Assembly: GCA_021155205.1 (NCBI GenBank)
Contig: JAJNPS010000021.1
Span: 124,001 to 188,000 of the forward strand
From: Rhodobacterales bacterium
Lineage (GTDB): Bacteria; Pseudomonadota; Alphaproteobacteria; Rhodobacterales; Rhodobacteraceae
DNA length: 64,000 bases
Reading direction: 5' to 3'
Both the position numbers and the translations under genes were made by a program. Positions 1 through 9,023 of this stretch are shown here, piece after piece. Position 1 is the stretch's first letter. Each line of letters starts with the position of its first letter. The notes under the pieces were generated by a model. It was given only the letters and a program-made list of their open reading frames with translations. It made no database searches and had not been told where the DNA came from.

Positions 1-112
1 GCATGACGGTAAAGATCGTCAGCACGAACATCAGCACCATCAACAGCACCGTTACGGCATCGACGAATCCCGGCCAGATCAGGGAATTGTCGCGGCGTCG
101 GCTGAGCGCCAT
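1..112 (-). CDS. OmpA/MotB-like peptidoglycan-binding protein, N-terminal fragment (cut by window edge)
   Basis: Only the first 37 codons lie in the window. The ATG is at 112 on the minus strand, three bases after the TAG stop of the proton-channel gene. The peptide begins MALSRRRDNSLIWPGF and enters a single hydrophobic helix (FVDAVTVLLMVLMFVLTIF). This short cytoplasmic start plus one transmembrane helix is typical of MotB/TolR/OmpA-type partners of MotA/TolQ/ExbB channels, whose C-terminal domain usually binds peptidoglycan. That domain is outside the window, so the name rests on the N-terminus and the neighbour. Confidence 0.7.
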   Translation of the reverse strand, partial: MALSRRRDNSLIWPGFVDAVTVLLMVLMFVLTIFTVM

Positions 113-115
113 GGC

Positions 116-1285
116 CTATCCCCTTCCCACCGCGCCGCGGTTCAGTTGCCGGATCGCCGCTGTCAGCGCCGTCAGGTCGGCGCGCAGGTCGGCGATGCTT
201 TCCTGCCGTCCGGCCGACACCTCTTCCAGTATCCGCAGCAATTGCACGTCGATGGACCGCAGCCGCATCCGGCTTTCGGCATCCGGCCCGCCCTCTGACG
301 TCGTCATCGCCGTGATCAGGCGTTCCTGGGCACTGGCAATCCGGCGCAGCGCCTCGGCCTGGCCGGTCTCGGCCTCAAGTTTGCGGGCAAGACCCTCAAT
401 CGCGGTAGCGACCTGCACCATGCGGGCATCGAGCGCAGTGCGGTTTTCCTCGGCTTGCGCAAGGATGGTCTGCAGCGTGTCCATCTGCGCAACCATCTGT
501 TCCAGACCGGCGGTCAGACCGGCCGTCTCGCCCCCCTCGCCGTCACCTGACGAAAATCCGACGCGGGTGATCGAGGACAGCCATTCCTCCAGCTCGCGCG
601 CGAAACGGTTCTGGCCATGACCCGCAAAGAGTTCCAGAAGCCCCACGACCAGCGAACCGGCCAACCCCATCAGCGAGGACGAAAACGCCGTCCCCATGCC
701 GCCAAGCTGCGATTCCAGACCCGTCATCAGCTTGCCGAACACCTCCATGCCGGTTTGCCCTTCTTGCGGGGCCAGCGACCGGATGGTGTTGACAACGGCC
801 GGGACTGTCGTGGCAAGCCCGTAGAACGTGCCCAAAAGACCCAGAAAGACCAGAAGGTTGATCAGATAGCGCGTGATGTCGCGCGACTCCTCGATGCGGC
901 TTTCCACCGAATCCTGGATCGACCGCGACGACGCGGTGGAAATCTGCATCCGCGCCCCGCGCGACCGCAACAGAGCCGCCAGCGGGGCCAGCAGGCGCGG
1001 CGGCACCACCATGTCGTGACCCGGCACCCGGCGTGCAAAATCCTCGATCCAGTTGACCGACTGGATCAGGATCAGCACCTGCCAGAAACAGGTGACGACG
1101 CCCAACACAAAGACCCCGGCAATCAACCCGTTCAACAGAGGGTTGGTCAGGATGATCTGGATGACCTCGCCCGAGATCACCCAGGCCCCGACCGCAAAGA
1201 TCGCCGTGACCAGAAGCATGGTCACGATCTGCCTGACGGGCTGGCTGAAGGTGATCTGGGCTTCGCCTATCGAACGGTCAATCAC
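116..1285 (-). CDS. MotA/TolQ/ExbB-family proton channel protein
   Basis: A 389-residue inner-membrane protein of the MotA/TolQ/ExbB type, which uses the proton gradient to drive a partner acting on the envelope. Two hydrophobic segments lie near residues 20-70. A second pair carries the family core (ITRYLINLLVFLGLLGTFYGL near residue 140 and GTAFSSSLMGLAGSLVVGL near 200). The last 150 residues are polar and heptad-like, suggesting a cytoplasmic coiled coil. The start is GTG at 1285 with no strong ribosome-binding site. It is followed after three bases by a MotB/OmpA-like gene, so the two should form one complex. The exact process powered cannot be told from the sequence. Confidence 0.85.
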   Translation of the reverse strand: MIDRSIGEAQITFSQPVRQIVTMLLVTAIFAVGAWVISGEVIQIILTNPLLNGLIAGVFVLGVVTCFWQVLILIQSVNWIEDFARRVPGHDMVVPPRLLAPLAALLRSRGARMQISTASSRSIQDSVESRIEESRDITRYLINLLVFLGLLGTFYGLATTVPAVVNTIRSLAPQEGQTGMEVFGKLMTGLESQLGGMGTAFSSSLMGLAGSLVVGLLELFAGHGQNRFARELEEWLSSITRVGFSSGDGEGGETAGLTAGLEQMVAQMDTLQTILAQAEENRTALDARMVQVATAIEGLARKLEAETGQAEALRRIASAQERLITAMTTSEGGPDAESRMRLRSIDVQLLRILEEVSAGRQESIADLRADLTALTAAIRQLNRGAVGRG

Positions 1286-1532
1286 GGAACACGCCCACCC
1301 GATTGTTCAGTCTGGCACGACAATAGCAGTCCCGCCCCAAGTGCCAAGCGAAAGCCGTTCGCCTATCACCTTGCTGGTGCAGCGTGGCAACGACAAACGC
1401 AATACGCGTCAAATCCCGGGGACCAAGATCAACAAATCGTGCCTGGTCCCTCTGGTCCGGGCCTGCCAATGCTGGCCCTGCCCGAACGGGGTGATATAGA
1501 ACTGGCCTGACACAGCCGCGAAAGGTCGGATC

Positions 1533-2540
1533 ATGCGCTGGTTGCTGGGATTGGTGACGGGTCTGTTCGTGCTTTGGTCGGGCTACTGGGTCGTCGGCTC
1601 CCGCGCGGCGCTGACCGCCGTACAGGACTGGGTCGCAAACGCCCCGTCACAAGGGATGAACATCAAGACAGGCGACATCACGCTGGCGGGGTATCCCAGC
1701 CGGTTCGATCTGACCGTCACGTCGCCCCAATACGCCGACCCGCTCAGCGGCTGGTCCTGGAGCGCGCCCTTTGTGCAGGTTCTGGCCCTGTCCTACCAGC
1801 CGTGGAAGGCGATCGTCGCGCTGCCAAATGCCCAAACCCTGTCGCGACCGGGCGAAAGCATCGGTGTGGCGTCGGATCGCCTGCGCGCCAGCGTCAGCGT
1901 TTTCCCGCAGGCCGCGCTGGCGCTGGACAACATCATCCTTGAGGGCGACACTGTTGCGCTGACCTCTGATCTTGGCTGGACGGGATCGGCACGGCGCGCG
2001 GTGGCGGCGCTGCGACAGGTCGGTGGTCTGCCCGCGTCTTATGAGTTTGGCCTGCAGGTCGACGGGCTTCAACCCGACGCGGATTTTGCCAACGCTCTGG
2101 CAGCAGGATCAGACCTGCCGGGCGTCATGGACAGCGTCACCGCGGATGTGATCATCGCCCTGACTGCGCCGCTTGACCGCAATGCCGCCAAGGTCAGGCC
2201 GCAGGTGGACGGCGTCGAGGTCAAGACCGTGCTGCTGGTCTGGGGTCCGCTGAAACTGCAGGCCGAGGGAAGCCTGGTCCCGGACGTTCAGGGGCTGGCA
2301 TCGGGGCGCATCGACATCCGCGTGACCAACTGGAAGCACCTGGTGCCGCTGATGGTGGCCAGCGGCGCGGTCAAGCCGGAACTGTCGCAGACGGCGGGCA
2401 ACATGATGGCGGCGCTGGCGCAGCAAAGCCCCGACCCTGCGGTGCTGGCGCTGCCGCTGACCCTGGCCGATGGCTGGATGACGCTCGGGCCGTTTCCGCT
2501 GGGGGCCGCGCCGGCCCTGCGCCCGCAGGCAGGTCTTTAG
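1533..2540 (+). CDS. DUF2125 domain-containing envelope protein
   Basis: 335 residues. An N-terminal hydrophobic helix (MRWLLGLVTGLFVLWSGYW) acts as a signal peptide or membrane anchor. The rest is a long soluble region whose ITLAGYPSRFDL, SGWSWSAPFVQVLALSYQPWK and VEVKTVLLVWGPLKLQAEG segments fit the DUF2125 family of alphaproteobacteria. Function is unknown; the beta-rich repeats and anchor suggest a periplasmic protein. It stands alone on the plus strand and runs convergently into the extensin-like gene, with three bases between the two stops. Confidence 0.8.
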   Translation: MRWLLGLVTGLFVLWSGYWVVGSRAALTAVQDWVANAPSQGMNIKTGDITLAGYPSRFDLTVTSPQYADPLSGWSWSAPFVQVLALSYQPWKAIVALPNAQTLSRPGESIGVASDRLRASVSVFPQAALALDNIILEGDTVALTSDLGWTGSARRAVAALRQVGGLPASYEFGLQVDGLQPDADFANALAAGSDLPGVMDSVTADVIIALTAPLDRNAAKVRPQVDGVEVKTVLLVWGPLKLQAEGSLVPDVQGLASGRIDIRVTNWKHLVPLMVASGAVKPELSQTAGNMMAALAQQSPDPAVLALPLTLADGWMTLGPFPLGAAPALRPQAGL

Positions 2541-2543
2541 GGC

Positions 2544-3398
2544 CTAGCGACAATAGGATCCGGCGCGGTAGCGCGCGGTGTCGAAATGCATGTGCTCTTC
2601 GTGATAGCCGTCCGAACCGGGGCCCAATGTGGTACCAAAGATGCCGCAGGCGGCCTTGTAGACCCGGCGCAGCGTGTTGCCCCAGTCATCCCCGACGGTC
2701 AGCACGCGCCCGTCGTCGAGCACGATTGCCGCAAGGTCGATCGCCCTGCCCTTGCCATGCTCGCTGATCTTGGCACCCGTCTGGTTGTTGCGGGGTCGGC
2801 AGCTGTAATGCGCCGCCACGCGCAGTTCGACGACATCCGTTTTCGGAAATGCCGGTTTCAGACCCTTGTTCACCCATGCCTTCAGGGCGCTGGCGGTGGG
2901 GCAGTCCATGATCGCGGCCTCGCTTAGCCGCACGCCCGCGACCGAGGTGACGCGGACAGGCTCGGCCACACCGCAGCCCTTGATCCGTGCGGTGATGGGG
3001 GCCAGCACCTCGCCTCTGATCGACGGATCGCCGCAGACCGAGCCTTTTTTCGACCGCGTCATGGTCTTTGACGGCGGCACAAGGACGGCAGCGGCGGTGA
3101 CGATTGCACGCTCGTCGTTCCCCGTTGCCAGCCCGCGCGGGCGCGGCGGGGGCCGGGGGACCGCAAACGCCACCGCAGCCAGGTAATCCGGTTCCGCAGC
3201 CGCAGTCCGAACCGGGCGCAGTCTGGGGCGAACAGAGGCCGCATCCGTCACCGCCGACGGCGCAACGGCGCCCGACGTGGCAAGACTTGCGACGGGGCGC
3301 GCCAGCGGGCGCAAGGACGTCTCCAGTCCCTGTGCCGCAGCCGGCACGGGACCAAGGCACAGCGCAACGAGCAAGGCCGCGCGGCGCCTGGCGATCAC
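2544..3398 (-). CDS. extensin-like family protein (secreted, LAS-peptidase-like)
   Basis: 284 residues from a GTG at 3398 whose last bases form the TGA of tyrC (GTGA overlap); an upstream in-frame extension would lie wholly inside tyrC and is discarded. The first 23 residues are a signal peptide ending AAA-Q. A proline-rich linker follows. The C-terminal domain carries CRPRN, SEHGKGRAIDLA and YHEEHMHFD, the extensin-like C-terminal pattern. These His/Asp positions resemble the zinc ligands of LAS peptidases (VanY/MepA type), so a periplasmic peptidoglycan-hydrolase role is plausible but inferred. It is third in the hisC-tyrC operon, probably only by transcriptional coupling. Confidence 0.85.
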   Translation of the reverse strand: MIARRRAALLVALCLGPVPAAAQGLETSLRPLARPVASLATSGAVAPSAVTDAASVRPRLRPVRTAAAEPDYLAAVAFAVPRPPPRPRGLATGNDERAIVTAAAVLVPPSKTMTRSKKGSVCGDPSIRGEVLAPITARIKGCGVAEPVRVTSVAGVRLSEAAIMDCPTASALKAWVNKGLKPAFPKTDVVELRVAAHYSCRPRNNQTGAKISEHGKGRAIDLAAIVLDDGRVLTVGDDWGNTLRRVYKAACGIFGTTLGPGSDGYHEEHMHFDTARYRAGSYCR

Positions 3399-4336
3399 GT
3401 GCCGGGCCTGGGCGCTGCGGGCACGGCACCCACGCGGCCGAAGTCCGGCGCGGCAGTATCCTGGCCCGCCTCGATGATGCTGCGGCGGATTTCGCGCGTG
3501 CGGGTGAAATAGCTGTGCAGATGGTCGCCGTCGCCCATGCGGATCGCGCGCTGCAGCACGAACAGCTCTTCGGTAAAGCGTCCAAGGATATCCAGGGTGG
3601 CCTCCTTGTTGGTCAGGAACACATCGCGCCACATCACCGGATCGCTGGCCGCGATACGGGTAAAGTCGCGAAATCCGCTGGCCGAATACTTGATGACTTC
3701 GGAATTGGACACACGGCGCAGGTGGTCTGCCACGCCCACCATCGTATAGGCGATCAGGTGCGGGGTGTGGGACACCACCGCCAGGACAAGATCATGGTGC
3801 GCGGCGTCCATCTCGTCAACCTGCGAGCCCATTGCTTCCCACAATGCGCGAAGCCTTGCCACCGCGTCGGGCGGCGACCGGTCGGTCGGGGTCAGCAGGC
3901 ACCAGCGGTTCTGGAACAGGGTGGCAAAGCCCGACCTCGGACCCGAATGTTCGGTTCCCGCCAGGGGATGACCGGGGACGAAGGCCACGCCTTCGGGGAT
4001 ATGGGGGGCCACGGCCTCGATGACGGCCTGCTTGACCGAACCGACATCGGTCACGGTCGCGCCCGGTTTCAGATACGGGCCGATTTCGGCGGCAAGCTCC
4101 GCCATCGCGCCGACCGGCACGGCCAGCACGACAAGGTCTGCCCCGGCAACAGCCTCTCCCGCCGTCTCTGTGACCCGGTCGCAGATGCCGATCTCCAGCG
4201 CGATGCGGCGCGTCTCGACCGATTTGGCATAGCCGGTGATGTCGCCAGCAAGCCCGTATTGGCGGATGGCATGCGCCATGGACGACGCAATCAGCCCCAG
4301 CCCGATCAGCGCGACGCGGTCATAGATGACGGTCAT
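3395..4336 (-). CDS. tyrC: prephenate/arogenate dehydrogenase
   Basis: 313 residues. Oxidative decarboxylation of prephenate or arogenate, the tyrosine branch of aromatic amino acid synthesis, in the cytoplasm. The NAD-binding motif is near the N-terminus ([14 protein letters not shown], residues 7-20). The family signature [14 protein letters not shown] lies near residue 125. The ATG at 4336 overlaps the hisC stop (ATGA), which fixes the start over the longer frame. Co-transcription with hisC suggests that the aminotransferase also supplies the transamination step of this pathway. NAD versus NADP and substrate preference cannot be decided here. Confidence 0.9.
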   Translation of the reverse strand: MTVIYDRVALIGLGLIASSMAHAIRQYGLAGDITGYAKSVETRRIALEIGICDRVTETAGEAVAGADLVVLAVPVGAMAELAAEIGPYLKPGATVTDVGSVKQAVIEAVAPHIPEGVAFVPGHPLAGTEHSGPRSGFATLFQNRWCLLTPTDRSPPDAVARLRALWEAMGSQVDEMDAAHHDLVLAVVSHTPHLIAYTMVGVADHLRRVSNSEVIKYSASGFRDFTRIAASDPVMWRDVFLTNKEATLDILGRFTEELFVLQRAIRMGDGDHLHSYFTRTREIRRSIIEAGQDTAAPDFGRVGAVPAAPRPGT

Positions 4337-5418
4337 TTCGTCCCCTTGAACTGGGCCACCGCATGGGCAACCCGTCGGCATGAGGATTCATCACCAATGG
4401 TGATGCGCAGGCAATGCGGCAGCTTGTAGGCGGCAACGGACCGCACGATCAGCCCCTTGGATTGCAGGAACGCATCGCAAGCCTGCGCCTCGTCGGCGCT
4501 GGCAAATCGCGCAAGGATGAAATTGGCCATGGACGTATCGGACGGCACGCCAAGCTCGGCCAGGGCCGTCGCCAGCCAGTTGCGTTGCCGCGCGTTTTCG
4601 ACCTGACAGCGCACCACCCAGTCGCGGTCCTGCACCGCAGCCTCGGCCACGTCCTGCTGGGCTGTTGACAGGTTGAACGGGCCCCGTACCCGGTTCAGCA
4701 CGTCGATCACATGACCCGGCCCGTAGCCCCAGCCGACCCGCAGCCCGCCCAAGCCATAGATTTTGGAGAATGTGCGCGTCATCACCACGTTGTCCCGCGC
4801 CTCGATGATCCCAAGTCCGGCATCATAGCCTTCGACATATTCCGCATAGGCCCCGTCCAGAACCAGCAGCGCCTGGAGCGGCAATTTTTCCGCCAGCCGC
4901 TGCACTTCGGGCGCAGAGATCATCGTGCCGGTCGGATTGTTCGGGTTGGCGATGAAGACCAGCCTTGTCCGCCGGTTGCAGGCGGCAAGAATGGCATCGA
5001 CATCTGTCGTCCGGTCACGCTCGGGCACCTCGACGGGGGTTGCACCGGCCGCCAATGTTGAAATGCGGTACATCAGAAAGCCGTGTTCGGTATGCACGAC
5101 TTCGTCTTTTGGGCCGGCATAGGCCTGACAAAGCAGGGAGATGATCTCGTCCGAGCCCGCCCCGCAGATGACCCGGGCAGCGTCAAGCCCGTGGACCTCC
5201 GCGATGGCGCGCCGCAACGCGCCGTGATCGGTCGACGGATAGCGGTGCAGCGAATGTGCCGACCGCAGGAACACCTCGCGCGCGCGATCCGACGCGCCGA
5301 ACGGGTTTTCGTTGGAGCTGAGCTTGACCGCGTTCGCGACACCCGCCACATGCCCCTTGCCGCCCTGATAGAGCGCGATGTCAAGGATTCCCGGCTGGGG
5401 CAGGATTGCATCGTTCAT
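4333..5418 (-). CDS. hisC: histidinol-phosphate aminotransferase (likely also aromatic aminotransferase)
   Basis: 361 residues, a fold-type I PLP enzyme converting imidazole-acetol phosphate to histidinol phosphate. Visible motifs are [10 protein letters not shown] (residues 32-41), ANPNNPTGT (near 165), the DGAYAEY segment, and the PLP lysine in [17 protein letters not shown] (near 225). The start has a strong GGAGG eight bases upstream. It heads an operon with tyrC, with no other his gene near, so it probably acts on prephenate or phenylpyruvate-type substrates as well, as known for broad HisC enzymes. Confidence 0.92.
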   Translation of the reverse strand: MNDAILPQPGILDIALYQGGKGHVAGVANAVKLSSNENPFGASDRAREVFLRSAHSLHRYPSTDHGALRRAIAEVHGLDAARVICGAGSDEIISLLCQAYAGPKDEVVHTEHGFLMYRISTLAAGATPVEVPERDRTTDVDAILAACNRRTRLVFIANPNNPTGTMISAPEVQRLAEKLPLQALLVLDGAYAEYVEGYDAGLGIIEARDNVVMTRTFSKIYGLGGLRVGWGYGPGHVIDVLNRVRGPFNLSTAQQDVAEAAVQDRDWVVRCQVENARQRNWLATALAELGVPSDTSMANFILARFASADEAQACDAFLQSKGLIVRSVAAYKLPHCLRITIGDESSCRRVAHAVAQFKGTK

Positions 5419-5722
5419 TCAAACCTCCAAACATCGTGCCGCTTCTAGCGACCGCGCGGGCATCAGGCCAGCATGTTCTTGCCTCATCAGGCTGCGACGG
5501 CCCGACGAGATCGTCCGCTCACCGTGAGCGTGAAGGCGTCCGTCGTGCCCGCGGGGGTTTCGGTGCGCCCCGCAGTCCCGCGCCTTGGCGGCAAGAACGG
5601 CCGCAACCGCGTTCCTCAGCCGGACAACGCAGAAAGCTATGGCTAGGTGCGAAGCTGGACTACTCTTTCATCCAGATGGCAAAGGGTTGTTTTCGCAAAA
5701 ATTGTGCACCGAACGTCGCGAA
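5419..5722. other. intergenic region upstream of hisC and downstream of leuC
   Basis: About 300 bases without a convincing gene. The frames open here are only tails of antisense shadows. A short perfect palindrome CGCTCACCGTGAGCG lies near 5516-5530. No strong terminator follows leuC. The hisC promoter should lie here on the minus strand, but I could not pick out a clear -35/-10 pair. Confidence 0.5.
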
Positions 5723-7132
5723 TCACATCAGGTCGCGGATGTCGGTCAGGTGTCCCGTCACCGCCGCCGCCGCCGCCATGGCAGGGCTCATCAGGTGGGT
5801 TCGCCCACCACGGCCTTGCCGTCCTTCAAAGTTGCGGTTGGAGGTCGCGGCACAGCGTTCGCCCGGTGACAGCTGGTCGGGGTTCATCGCAAGACACATC
5901 GAACAGCCCGCCAGCCGCCACTCAAAGCCTGCGTCGATGAAGATCTGGGCCAGCCCCTCTTCCTCTGCCTGTGCGCGCACGAGGCCGGACCCGGGAACGA
6001 CCATGGCGCGCAGCCCGTCCTTCTTTTTCCTGCCCTTCAGAACGGCCGCCGCCGCCCGCAAGTCCTCGATGCGTCCGTTCGTGCAGGACCCGATAAAGAC
6101 GGTGTCGATGCTGATTTCGTCCAGGCGCTGGCCCGGCTGCAGCCCCATGTAGTCGAGGCTGCGCTGCACCGCATCGACCTTGCCGCCGGTAAAGTCGGAC
6201 GGGCTGGGCACGACGCCGGTGATCGGCAGCACGTCCTCGGGGCTGGTGCCCCAGGTGACGACCGGGGCGATGTCCTCGCCCTTGATTGTCACGACCTTGT
6301 CGAAATGCGCGCCTTCGTCCGTAAAGAGTGTCTTCCAATAAGCCAGCGCAGCCTCCCATTTCGCACCCTTGGGGGCATGCGGGCGGCCCAGGCAATAGGC
6401 GAATGTCTTTTCGTCCGGGGCGATCAGTCCGGCCCGCGCGCCGCCCTCGATGGCCATGTTGCAGACCGTCATGCGGCCTTCCATCGACAGCTCGCGGATC
6501 GCCTGGCCGCAATATTCGATGACATAGCCGGTGCCGCCTGCGGTCCCGGTCTCGCCGATGACCGACAGTGTGATGTCCTTGGCGGTCACGCCGGGCATCA
6601 GGCTGCCGGTGATTTCCACCTTCATGTTGCGGGCCTTGCGCTGGATCAGCGTCTGGGTGGCCAGAACGTGTTCCACCTCTGACGTGCCAATCCCGTGCGC
6701 AAGTGCGCCGAACGCGCCGTGGGTCGCGGTATGGCTGTCGCCGCAGACCACCGTCATGCCGGGCAGGGTCCAGCCCTGTTCCGGCCCGACGATGTGCACG
6801 ATGCCTTGCCGCACATCGGACACGGGGTAGTAGTTGATCCCGAATTCCTTGGCGTTGGTATCCAGCGCCTGCACCTGGATGCGGCTGTCCTCGGTCATCG
6901 TGGCGGCATTGGCGCGGTCGAGGGTTGTGGGCACGTTGTGGTCGGGCACGGCGATGGTCTTTTCGGGCGCGCGGACGCGGCGGCCGGCCATGCGCAGCCC
7001 CTCGAACGCCTGCGGGCTGGTCACTTCATGGACCAGATGACGGTCGATGTAGAGAAGGCATGTGCCGTCTTCGGCAGTGTGGACGACATGGTCATCCCAG
7101 ATCTTGTCATAAACAGTGCGCGATGCGGTCAT
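5723..7132 (-). CDS. leuC: 3-isopropylmalate dehydratase large subunit
   Basis: 469 residues. The large aconitase-like subunit of isopropylmalate isomerase (leucine synthesis), binding a 4Fe-4S cluster. Cluster ligands are seen in [13 protein letters not shown] (near residue 347) and in [14 protein letters not shown] (near 410). [26 protein letters not shown] is the usual N-terminal region. The ATG at 7132 ([15 protein letters not shown]) is chosen because the 81 extra in-frame codons upstream look unlike any LeuC. The partner leuD is not adjacent: hisC lies about 300 bases downstream, so the small subunit must be encoded elsewhere. Confidence 0.95.
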   Translation of the reverse strand: MTASRTVYDKIWDDHVVHTAEDGTCLLYIDRHLVHEVTSPQAFEGLRMAGRRVRAPEKTIAVPDHNVPTTLDRANAATMTEDSRIQVQALDTNAKEFGINYYPVSDVRQGIVHIVGPEQGWTLPGMTVVCGDSHTATHGAFGALAHGIGTSEVEHVLATQTLIQRKARNMKVEITGSLMPGVTAKDITLSVIGETGTAGGTGYVIEYCGQAIRELSMEGRMTVCNMAIEGGARAGLIAPDEKTFAYCLGRPHAPKGAKWEAALAYWKTLFTDEGAHFDKVVTIKGEDIAPVVTWGTSPEDVLPITGVVPSPSDFTGGKVDAVQRSLDYMGLQPGQRLDEISIDTVFIGSCTNGRIEDLRAAAAVLKGRKKKDGLRAMVVPGSGLVRAQAEEEGLAQIFIDAGFEWRLAGCSMCLAMNPDQLSPGERCAATSNRNFEGRQGRGGRTHLMSPAMAAAAAVTGHLTDIRDLM

Positions 7133-7625
7133 GGCTGAATTCCGGATGTGCTGGGGGGAAAAGGGGCGTGCGGCGACAGGTTCTTGCCTCAGGCAAGTCG
7201 CGCCAGAGCGGACCGGAAGATCGCGGTGAACCGCCATGGCAGGCGGTCGTGATCGGCAATGTCGAAAAAACGCATCATGGCGCGGAAATACGCCCTCGGA
7301 CCCCGCAAAGCAAGGCCCCGGAGCCATGATCGCCTGGGCATCGCGGGCGGGCAAGCCGCCGGTGGAACGCAGCAATCCGGCAGGATGCCCACAACGCGAT
7401 CGCAGCCGCAGCCGGCGTGCGCGAAATCCCGCCTTGCAATGTGCGACGCTGACAGGTAGACCCCGCGCCTTCGCGAGAGGCTTGGTTGAGATTGCGTCCC
7501 TGGGGTGCTACCGTCCGGTCAGGCACGCGGCGCGAGGCCTTCGGTTCGCGCGTTCCATGGAGGACGATGTCCTGTCTCACTCTGACCCTGCGACCGGATT
7601 GCCGGTCGGCCCCCGGTTGCCACGC
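7133..7625. other. intergenic region between leuC and rsfS, with a short possible leader ORF
   Basis: About 490 bases between divergent genes. A possible plus-strand promoter is TTGAGA (near 7485) with TACCGT about 17 bases on. At 7567-7629 a 20-codon ORF (MSCLTLTLRPDCRSAPGCHA) follows a GGAGG, and its TGA overlaps the rsfS ATG at 7626. On the minus strand a 29-codon ORF (7189-7278, starting [12 protein letters not shown]) lacks a ribosome-binding site. I treat neither as proven. Confidence 0.4.
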
Positions 7626-7994
7626 ATGAGCGGCCCGGATGCCTTTACGTCCGAACAAGTTCTGGATTGCGTGCTGGCATCACTGGATGATGACAAGGCC
7701 GAGGATGTGGTCAGGATCGACCTGCGCGGGCGGTCGGACGTCGCGGACTACATGGTCATCTGCTCGGGCCGGTCCTCGCGGCAGGTGGCGTCCATTTCCG
7801 AAAAGCTGGTCGACCGGCTGAAGCAGGATTTCGACATCATCGCCAAGATGGAAGGCAAGGAAACCGGCGACTGGGTGCTGATCGACGCCTCGGACGTCAT
7901 CATCCACGTGTTCCGCCCCGAAGTGCGCGAGTTCTACCAGCTGGAAAAGATGTGGCTTCAGTCGGACGGGCTGGACCGCGCCGCCAAGGTCTGA
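7626..7994 (+). CDS. rsfS: ribosome silencing factor RsfS
   Basis: 122 residues. RsfS binds uL14 on the large ribosomal subunit and blocks subunit joining when nutrients are scarce. The family core is clear: LASLDDDKAEDVVRIDLRGRS (near residues 16-36), DYMVICSGRSSRQV, GDWVLIDASDVIIHVF and the FYQLEKMW end. The chosen ATG at 7626 gives the usual length. An in-frame ATG at 7557 would add 23 residues and cannot be excluded, as neither has a good ribosome-binding site. Its TGA overlaps the rlmH ATG, a frequent pairing. Confidence 0.93.
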   Translation: MSGPDAFTSEQVLDCVLASLDDDKAEDVVRIDLRGRSDVADYMVICSGRSSRQVASISEKLVDRLKQDFDIIAKMEGKETGDWVLIDASDVIIHVFRPEVREFYQLEKMWLQSDGLDRAAKV

Positions 7995-8467
7995 TGCGCG
8001 TCCATATCTGCGCCATCGGTCGGATCAAGGCGGGTGATCCTGAACGCACGCTGATCGACGATTATGTGGCGCGGTTCAACCGGACGGGCCGACCGCTGGG
8101 GCTTGGCCCGCTGATCGAGACTGAAAGTGACGATCGCAAGGGCGGCGGCATGGCGGCAGAGGCTGGCCTTCTGGCGCGGGCGATACCGGCGGGTGCCCTG
8201 ATTGTGGTGCTTGACGAACGCGGAACCCAGATGACCAGTCCCGATTTTGCGGCCGACCTTGCGCGGTGGCGCGATGGCGGGCGACAGGATGTGGCGCTGG
8301 TGATCGGGGGGGCCGACGGGATCGCGCCGCAGTTGCGTGATCGGGCAGATGCGGCAATTTCGTTCGGGTGCATGGTCTGGCCGCACCGTCTGGTGCGCGT
8401 GATGCTGGCAGAACAGCTGTATCGGGCGGCAACAATTCTGGGCGGTGGCCCGTATCATCGCGTCTGA
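7994..8467 (+). CDS. rlmH: 23S rRNA (pseudouridine-1915-N3)-methyltransferase RlmH
   Basis: 157 residues, a SPOUT-class SAM methyltransferase that acts on pseudouridine 1915 of helix 69 in assembled ribosomes. Seen are MRVHICAIGRIK at the N-terminus, VVLDERGTQMTSPDFA, the SAM-knot segment VALVIGGADGIAP, and the C-terminal LAEQLYRAATILGGGPYHR that ends almost every RlmH. The start ATG at 7994 shares a base with the rsfS stop (TGATG), so the pair is translationally coupled. Confidence 0.96.
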   Translation: MRVHICAIGRIKAGDPERTLIDDYVARFNRTGRPLGLGPLIETESDDRKGGGMAAEAGLLARAIPAGALIVVLDERGTQMTSPDFAADLARWRDGGRQDVALVIGGADGIAPQLRDRADAAISFGCMVWPHRLVRVMLAEQLYRAATILGGGPYHRV

Positions 8468-8537
8468 CGGATGCAGGTCGTTGCCAGCCTGCGCCGGCAA
8501 CTCTAGGCTCGGACCGTCCTCGCCGCGAGAGTACCTT

Positions 8538-8933
8538 ATGTCTGTTCTCAGCCACATCACCCTTGGAACCAACGACACCGCACGGTCCGTGCGGTTCTAT
8601 GACAGCGTTCTGGGCACGCTTGGCTGGGAGCGGTTGCCCCGGCCGCCGGAAAAGGCACCCTGCTATGAAAAGGGCGGCCAGTGGCCGGGCCTCTACCTTT
8701 ACAAGCCTGACGATGGCCGACCCGCGACCTGGGGCAATGGCACCCACATCGCGTTCAATGCCGAATCGCGGGAAAGCGTGGACGCGTTCCATGCCGCCGC
8801 CCTGGCGCATGGCGGCATGTCCGAAGGGGCACCCGGCTTGCGCCCGCATTACGGTGACAGCTACTATGCGGCTTACGTCCGGGACCCGGACGGCAACAAG
8901 CTGCAGGCCGTTTGCCACGCGATCATCGACTGA
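8538..8933 (+). CDS. VOC family protein (glyoxalase/bleomycin resistance-like)
   Basis: 131 residues forming one vicinal-oxygen-chelate domain. The pattern is typical: SHITLGTNDTARSVRFYDSVLGTLGW at the start, HIAFNAESRESVDAFHAAAL in the second half, and YYAAYVRDPDGNKLQAVCH at the end, giving candidate metal ligands His6, His near 75 and Glu/His near the C-terminus. Substrate is unknown; single-domain proteins of this kind include lyases, dioxygenases and antibiotic-binding proteins. The ATG at 8538 is the first after a 70-base gap from rlmH. Confidence 0.85.
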   Translation: MSVLSHITLGTNDTARSVRFYDSVLGTLGWERLPRPPEKAPCYEKGGQWPGLYLYKPDDGRPATWGNGTHIAFNAESRESVDAFHAAALAHGGMSEGAPGLRPHYGDSYYAAYVRDPDGNKLQAVCHAIID

Positions 8934-9023
8934 CGGCACAATGGCCGCCGGCTCTGCGGCTCGGACGTTGCCCCTGTTGGGTTTGCGGCGTAAAAGCCGC
9001 TCACCGCAGTTCGGAGTAGCCCA

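Noticed and set aside
1278..1469. 63-codon minus-strand ORF before the proton-channel gene
   Set aside because: No ribosome-binding site and shadow-like composition.
7133..7375. 81-codon N-terminal extension of leuC
   Set aside because: Unrelated to LeuC; the ATG at 7132 gives the normal start and length.
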